DNA of 64,000 bases. Source: Streptomyces mashuensis. Its GTDB lineage: Bacteria; Actinomycetota; Actinomycetes; Streptomycetales; Streptomycetaceae. The first letter of the stretch is position 1. Every line of letters starts with the position of its first letter. The notes under the pieces were generated by a model. That model saw only the letters and a list, made by a program, of their open reading frames with translations, searched no databases and was not told where the DNA came from. Positions 59,351-64,000 of this stretch are shown here, in pieces. A program made the translations under genes and the position numbers. The stretch spans positions 744,001 to 808,000 of the forward strand of contig NZ_BNBD01000001.1 of the NCBI RefSeq assembly GCF_014654785.1. The letters run 5' to 3'.

Positions 59351-59374
59351 CCGCGCGCGAACGGTCGCGCGCGG
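59351..59374 (+). terminator. GC-rich hairpin after the riboswitch (expression-platform candidate)
   Basis: CCGCGCGCGA-ACGG-TCGCGCGCGG is a perfect 10-bp stem with a 4-base loop starting 4 bases after the riboswitch core. No U-tract follows, so it could act as a Rho-type or pause hairpin, or sequester downstream sequence, rather than a classical intrinsic terminator. Confidence 0.55.
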
Positions 59375-59530
59375 CCATCCCGGTGACCTCGAGGGCGGGT
59401 CGGCGTACACAGGTGCGGTTCAGCGGGCGGGCACGCGTACGACGGTGGTGTCCCGGCCGGGCCTGTCGTCCCCCTTCGCGCCCTCGTCACGTCCCCGGGG
59501 CCTCGGCAGAGACTCGCGAAGGAGAGCTCC

Positions 59531-61855
59531 GTGACCAGCACGTCCGCAGCCGCGGCAGCACGCGCCACCGTCCACGGCTACCCCCGCCAGGGCCGCAACC
59601 GGGAACTGAAGAAGGCCGTCGAGGGCTACTGGAAGGGCCGCGTCACCGCCGGCGCCCTCCACCGGACGGCCGCCGAGCTGCGCCGCGAGAACTGGCGGCA
59701 GCTCGCCGAGGCCGGCGTCCACGAGGTGCCGACCGGCGACTTCTCGTACTACGACCACGTCCTCGACACCAGCGTCATGGTCGGCGCGGTCCCCGCCCGG
59801 CACCGCGCCGCCGTCGCGGCCGACGCCCTGGACGGCTACTTCGCCATGGCCCGCGGCACCCAGGAGGTGGCGCCGCTGGAGATGACCAAGTGGTTCGACA
59901 CCAACTACCACTACCTGGTGCCCGAGCTCGGCCCCGACGCCGTCTTCACCACGCACTCCGCCAAGCAGGTCACGGAGCTGAAGGAGGCCCTCGCCCTCGG
60001 CCTCGCCGCCCGCCCCGTCGTCCTCGGGCCCGTCACCTACCTCCTCCTGGCCAAGCCCGCGCCCGGCGCCGCCCCCGGTTTCGCACCGCTCACCCTCCTC
60101 GACCGGCTGCTGCCCGTGTACGCCGAGGTCCTCGCCGACCTGCGGGCCGCCGGGGCGGCGTGGGTGCAGCTCGACGAACCCGCCCTCGTCCAGGACCGCA
60201 CGCCCGCCGAGCTGAACGCCGTCGCCCGCGCCTACCGCGAGCTGGGCGGCCTCACCGACCGGCCGAAGCTGCTCGTCGCCTCCTACTTCGACCGCCTCGG
60301 CGAGGCCCTGCCGGTCCTGGCCAAGGCCCCCGTCGAGGGCCTCGCGCTCGACTTCACCCGGTCCGCCGCCGCCAACCTCGACGACCTCGCCGCCGTCGGC
60401 GGCCTGCCCGGCAAGCGCCTCGTGGCCGGCGTCGTCGACGGCCGCAACGTGTGGACCAACGACCTGGAGAAGTCCCTCGCCACCCTGGGCACGCTCCTCG
60501 GCCTCGCCGGCCGGGTCGACGTCGCCCCCTCCTGCTCCCTCCTGCACGTGCCCCTCGACGTCACGGCCGAACGCGACATCGACCCGCAGGTCCTCCGCTG
60601 GCTCGCCTTCGCCCGGCAGAAGGCCCACGAGGTCGTCACCCTCGCCAAGGGCCTCGCCCACGGCACCGGCGCCATCGCCGCCGAACTCGCCGCCAACCGC
60701 GCCGGCCTCGCCTCCCGCGGGGGCTCCGCCCTCACCCGCGACCCGGCGGTCCGCGCCCGCGCCGCCGCCGTCACCGACGCCGCCACGCACCGCTCGCAGC
60801 CCTACGCCGAACGCGCCGCCGCCCAGCGCGCCCACCTCGGGCTGCCGCTGCTGCCGGTCACCACCATCGGCTCCTTCCCGCAGACCACCGGCCTGCGCAC
60901 CGCCCGCGCCGACCTGCGCGCCGGACGCATCGGCAGCGCGGCGTACGAGGAGCTCGTCGAGGCGGAGATCCGCGAGGTCGTCTCCTTCCAGGAGAAGGCG
61001 GGCCTCGACGTCCTCGTCCACGGCGAGGCCGAGCGCAACGACATGGTGCAGTACTTCGCCGAGCAGCTCACCGGCTACCTGGCCACCCGGCACGGCTGGG
61101 TCCAGTCCTACGGCACCCGCTACGTCCGCCCGCCGGTCCTCGCCGGCGACGTCTTCCGCCCCGCCCCGATGACGGTCCGCTGGACCCGCTACGCCCGGTC
61201 CCTCACCCGGCGGCCCGTGAAGGGCATGCTCACCGGCCCGGTCACCATGCTCGCCTGGTCGTTCGTCCGCGACGACCAACCACTCGCCGACACCGCTTGC
61301 CAGGTCGCCCTCGCCCTGCGCGACGAGGTGCACGACCTGGAGGCCGCCGGCACCCCGGTGATCCAGGTGGACGAGCCGGCGCTCCGCGAGGCCCTGCCGC
61401 TGCGGGCCGCCGACCGCCCGGCGTACGTGGCGTGGGCGACCGAGGCGTTCCGCCTCGCCACGAGCGGCGTCCGGCCGGACACCCAGATCCACACCCACAT
61501 GTGCTACGCCGAGTTCGGTGACGTCCTGGCGGCCATCGACGCCCTCGACGCCGACGTCATCAGCCTGGAGGCCGCCCGCTCGCACATGCAGGTCGCCGCC
61601 GAGCTGGCCGCCGCCGGCTACCCGCGCGAGGTCGGCCCCGGCGTGTACGACATCCACTCGCCGCGCGTCCCCGCCGTCGCCGAGGTGACGGAGCTGCTGC
61701 GGACGGCCCTGACCGCCGTCCCCGCCGACCGCCTCTGGGTCAACCCCGACTGCGGCCTGAAGACCCGCACCTGGCCCGAGGTCCGCGCCGCCCTCGACCA
61801 CCTCGTCCAGGCGGCCCGCATCCTGCGCGAGGAGCTGGGGCACCGGGCACCCTGA
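59531..61855 (+). CDS. metE: Cobalamin-independent methionine synthase
   Basis: A 774-residue enzyme that transfers the methyl group of 5-methyltetrahydrofolate (polyglutamate) to homocysteine. N-terminal Meth_synt_1 domain: GYPRQGRNRELKKAVEGYWKG, EMTKWFDTNYHYLVPEL and WVQLDEPALV. C-terminal Meth_synt_2 domain: LPVTTIGSFPQT, VHGEAERNDMVQYFAEQL, GPVTMLAWSFVRDDQP, VIQVDEPALREALPL, QIHTHMCYAEF (His-X-Cys zinc ligands near residue 655) and VNPDCGLKTRTW (third Cys). Length is normal for MetE. GTG 59531 follows GAAGGAGAG. Controlled by the B12 riboswitch upstream. Confidence 0.97.
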   Translation: MTSTSAAAAARATVHGYPRQGRNRELKKAVEGYWKGRVTAGALHRTAAELRRENWRQLAEAGVHEVPTGDFSYYDHVLDTSVMVGAVPARHRAAVAADALDGYFAMARGTQEVAPLEMTKWFDTNYHYLVPELGPDAVFTTHSAKQVTELKEALALGLAARPVVLGPVTYLLLAKPAPGAAPGFAPLTLLDRLLPVYAEVLADLRAAGAAWVQLDEPALVQDRTPAELNAVARAYRELGGLTDRPKLLVASYFDRLGEALPVLAKAPVEGLALDFTRSAAANLDDLAAVGGLPGKRLVAGVVDGRNVWTNDLEKSLATLGTLLGLAGRVDVAPSCSLLHVPLDVTAERDIDPQVLRWLAFARQKAHEVVTLAKGLAHGTGAIAAELAANRAGLASRGGSALTRDPAVRARAAAVTDAATHRSQPYAERAAAQRAHLGLPLLPVTTIGSFPQTTGLRTARADLRAGRIGSAAYEELVEAEIREVVSFQEKAGLDVLVHGEAERNDMVQYFAEQLTGYLATRHGWVQSYGTRYVRPPVLAGDVFRPAPMTVRWTRYARSLTRRPVKGMLTGPVTMLAWSFVRDDQPLADTACQVALALRDEVHDLEAAGTPVIQVDEPALREALPLRAADRPAYVAWATEAFRLATSGVRPDTQIHTHMCYAEFGDVLAAIDALDADVISLEAARSHMQVAAELAAAGYPREVGPGVYDIHSPRVPAVAEVTELLRTALTAVPADRLWVNPDCGLKTRTWPEVRAALDHLVQAARILREELGHRAP

Positions 61856-61965
61856 CCCCGGGAGCCGGCGGACCGGACCGGCCTGCCCTGCCGGCGGCGA
61901 CCGGTTCCGGCCGGAGGTTCCTGGGTACGGCTGGGGGAGCGAGGCTTTCCACGGAGGTGGCGCGG

Positions 61966-62847
61966 ATGACGGAGGAGCCGGGGCCGGGGCCGTTCCCCAC
62001 GATGACGGCGGCGGTCCAGGAGACGTACGGCCCGGCCGACCTCGGGGCCACTCCGCTGTTCGGCGGCGGTTTCATCAACTTCGGCCACTGGGAGGGCATC
62101 CCTCTCGACCCCTTCCCGGACGCGGCGGACCGGGCCCGCAGCCAGCAGGCCCTGTACCACCGGGTGCTCGCCTCGCTCGGCCCCACCCGGGGCCTGAGCG
62201 CGGTGGAGGTGGGGTGCGGGCTGGGTACAGGCTGTGCCCTGGCGCTCGAAGCGTACGGGGTCGCGCAGGTCACCGGCGTCGACATCCATCCCCAGCAGCT
62301 CGACCGGGCCCGCCGCGCCCACGCCGGGCTGCTGGCCGGCGGCACGGAGCGGCTGCGGTTCGTGCGGGGCGCGGCGGAGAGCATGCCGTTCGGCGACGCC
62401 GCGTTCGACCGTCTGTACAGCGTCGAGGCCGCCCAGCACTTCCGGGACCTCGACGCGTTCGCGCAGGAGGCGGCCCGCGTCCTGAAGCCCGGCGGCCGTG
62501 CCGCCGTCAGCAGCTTCTTCGTGCCCGACGCCGACCCGGCCCGGCCCGCGCAACTGGCCGGGCTGCTCGACACGTTCGCCACCGGCCTGGACGTGGCCCA
62601 CAGCGTCCCGGAACTCACCGGATGCCTGGAACGGGCCGGGCTGACGGACGTCCGCGTCACCTCGATCGGCGCCGCGGTGTGGCCCGGCTGGGACCGCTGG
62701 CTGTCGGCCACGTGGGAGCCGGGCACCTGGCCGCGCAACTTCCTGCGGTCCTATCGCGAGGGCCTCCTCGACTACTACACGGTCACCGCTGCCCGGCCCG
62801 CGCCCGTCACGACACCAGGGGACCGTCCTCCAGCTCCGTCAGCCTGA
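61966..62847 (+). CDS. SAM-dependent class I methyltransferase
   Basis: A 293-residue methyltransferase. Motif I is SAVEVGCGLGTGCALAL (near residues 81-97), with VTGVDIHPQQLDRARRA (acidic ribose ligand), GAAESMPFGDAAFDRLYSVEAAQHF (post-I and motif II region) and RVLKPGGRAAVSSFF (motif III). It resembles RebM/phosphoethanolamine-type small-molecule methyltransferases. ATG 61966 follows GGAGGTG; a GTG three codons earlier lies in that site. It stands alone after metE, and its 3' end overlaps the next, convergent gene by 41 bp. Confidence 0.88.
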   Translation: MTEEPGPGPFPTMTAAVQETYGPADLGATPLFGGGFINFGHWEGIPLDPFPDAADRARSQQALYHRVLASLGPTRGLSAVEVGCGLGTGCALALEAYGVAQVTGVDIHPQQLDRARRAHAGLLAGGTERLRFVRGAAESMPFGDAAFDRLYSVEAAQHFRDLDAFAQEAARVLKPGGRAAVSSFFVPDADPARPAQLAGLLDTFATGLDVAHSVPELTGCLERAGLTDVRVTSIGAAVWPGWDRWLSATWEPGTWPRNFLRSYREGLLDYYTVTAARPAPVTTPGDRPPAPSA

Positions 62848-64000
62848 CCGTGCACAGGCCGCCGCGTTCCGTCCGGACGTCCGTGACCTTGAGCTGGGTG
62901 CCCGGCAGGAGGATGTACTCCTCCTCCTCGGTGAAGGCGGAGAAGTCGCGGATGCCCACGGCACGGACCGGGGTCACCTCGAACAGGGTCCGTCTGCCGC
63001 GGCTGCCGAGGAACGCGCGCGCCACGTGGAGCTTCGGTGTGCACGAGGACACACCCCACCAGGTGACCGTCCTGCCCGGCGGGTACTGGGCGCGCAGGTC
63101 CAGCGACACGCCGCGCCACAGCGGCTCGGTACGGGCGGGCAGCCCGGAGACGGCCGAGAACAGCAGGCGGAGGTACGGGAGGTAGGGGGTGAGCCGGGAG
63201 CGGTCCGGGGTGCGCAGGATCGCGTTGATCTCCCGGTAGAACGCGGACTCGCACGTGTAGAGGTGGAGGGCGGCGATCGCGTCCGCGGACAGGCCGCCAG
63301 GCGCCGCGTCCGCCCGCCGCTTGCCGAACTCGTGGGACCGCCGGACGTGCCCGTCGAGCCCGGCCAGCACCTGCGCGACCGGCCCGGTCGCGTCGCGGAA
63401 GTCCATGAGCGGCGTGTCGAAGACCCCCGTGACGGCGGGGAGGACGAGCCCCTCGTCCTTCACGCTCGACAGCCGCTCCAGGTACAGCTGGTGCAGCTCC
63501 ATGGTGGAGGTGATGAACGCACCCATGCGCGCCGCCACGTCGCGGTCCGTGCCGCCACCGTCGTCCGCCGGCTCGTTCCACCCCTTGGCCGGCAGCCAGT
63601 CGACCGCGTCGGCGCCCAGCGACGCGAGGGCGTCGTTGACCACGGCGAAGTGGTCGCCGTCGCAGAAGACGTCGCCCTGTGCGGCCGGGTTGCAGTGGTC
63701 GATGTGCCGGACCTCGACGCCGGGGTACTTCTCCTGGAGCCGCAGGACCACCTTCTTCAGGTTCCGCGCGTGCGCGCCCCACCAGGCGAAGACGACGCCA
63801 CGGTCCTCCTCGTCCGCGTCCTGCTTGGCCTTGAGGATCTCCTCGACGATCCGCTCGACGGCCGGCCGCCAGAAGGCGGTGTGCCGGTCCGTCGCCGTCG
63901 ACCCGTCGCTGCTCGCGGTCAGCGCGGCGTTCAGCAGCAGCACGCCCTGCGTGAGCATCGCCTGGAACCACTCCGGCGGCTGGACGGTGTCCCGCTCCTT
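62807..64000 (-). CDS. Uracil-DNA-glycosylase-fold/ADP-ribosyltransferase fusion (partial, N-terminus off window)
   Basis: At least 397 residues, open at the right edge. The visible N-terminal ~150 residues align with the second half of family-1 UDG: EWFQAMLTQGVLLLNAALT (the LLN Asn kept), GVVFAWWGAHARNLKKVV, and HIDHCNPAAQGDVFCDGDHF in place of the HPSPLS...GFFGCNHF leucine loop, then AVDWLP. The GQDPYH motif would lie off the window. The C-terminal ~200 residues form an ART domain of R-S-E type: PLWRGVSLDL (Arg), VTWWGVSSCTPKLHVARAFL (STS-like) and FTEEEEYILLPGTQLKV (ExE). It may couple a DNA-base or nucleotide-binding fold with ADP-ribosylation. Function unknown. Confidence 0.82.
   Translation of the reverse strand, partial: KERDTVQPPEWFQAMLTQGVLLLNAALTASSDGSTATDRHTAFWRPAVERIVEEILKAKQDADEEDRGVVFAWWGAHARNLKKVVLRLQEKYPGVEVRHIDHCNPAAQGDVFCDGDHFAVVNDALASLGADAVDWLPAKGWNEPADDGGGTDRDVAARMGAFITSTMELHQLYLERLSSVKDEGLVLPAVTGVFDTPLMDFRDATGPVAQVLAGLDGHVRRSHEFGKRRADAAPGGLSADAIAALHLYTCESAFYREINAILRTPDRSRLTPYLPYLRLLFSAVSGLPARTEPLWRGVSLDLRAQYPPGRTVTWWGVSSCTPKLHVARAFLGSRGRRTLFEVTPVRAVGIRDFSAFTEEEEYILLPGTQLKVTDVRTERGGLCTVRLTELEDGPLVS

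Noticed and set aside
59420..61843. An 807-residue minus-strand open frame opposite metE
   Set aside because: Gly/Asp/Val-rich shadow of metE. The metE frame has complete catalytic motifs, a ribosome site and a riboswitch.
1..64000. CRISPR arrays
   Set aside because: No regularly spaced direct repeats of 24-40 bp with unique spacers were seen. The only tandem repeat is the two-unit 40-bp duplication at 19566.

Overview
The window is high-GC actinobacterial DNA and almost certainly comes from a Streptomyces chromosome. Codon third positions are strongly G/C, GTG starts are common, and ATGA/GTGA translational coupling is frequent. Family-level landmarks agree: a Zur-type site before a zinc lipoprotein, a cobalamin riboswitch before metE, a COG4705 membrane protein, an RsbW-like ATPase, DUF3995, and IS701/IS5/IS110 elements.

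Layout. 1-13.7 kb is chromosomal housekeeping and envelope content: zinc uptake (partial), a NiCoT nickel/cobalt permease with a Nur-like box, a BlaI/M56 pair with matching operators before PAP2, blaI and dedA genes, a two-component system, carbonic anhydrase and a Sua5/YrdC protein. 14-20.5 kb is mobile-DNA debris: an intact-looking IS701 element abutting a frameshifted IS5 element, an IS110 tail, a recombinase-like gene, the 3' half of a tRNA-Pro(GGG) gene and a decayed integrase. 20.9-24.4 kb holds a dead three-gene set (alpha/beta hydrolase, beta-propeller protein, PD-(D/E)XK/DUF5655 nuclease).

24.9-41.1 kb is the main discovery candidate, an apparently intact defence island. It has a 5-methylcytosine methyltransferase with an Nth-like Fe-S tail, a Vsr endonuclease, an AbrB-like protein, and a leftward operon drmA-like, drmB-like, two small ORFs, GHKL/MORC-like ATPase, Z1 helicase, PD-(D/E)XK protein and AIPR. 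It looks like a merger of the DISARM core (DrmA/DrmB) with the MORC-Z1-REase-type restriction systems. Next to it are a dead NaeI-like endonuclease and a truncated SGNH hydrolase.

43-48.7 kb has PadR, LysR and TetR regulators, a DJ-1/PfpI protein and an aldehyde dehydrogenase, interleaved with truncated gene remnants. 48.8-49.2 kb encodes a small secreted hydrophobin-like protein. 51-59 kb is a compact biosynthetic cluster: an A-T-R NRPS-like reductase, two P450s with atypical I-helix motifs, a PPOX-class flavoprotein and an MFS exporter. 59-62.8 kb has B12-riboswitch-controlled metE and a methyltransferase. The window ends inside a remarkable fusion of a uracil-DNA-glycosylase fold with an ADP-ribosyltransferase domain.

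All assignments are from reading the sequence and recalled family motifs. No database search was run.
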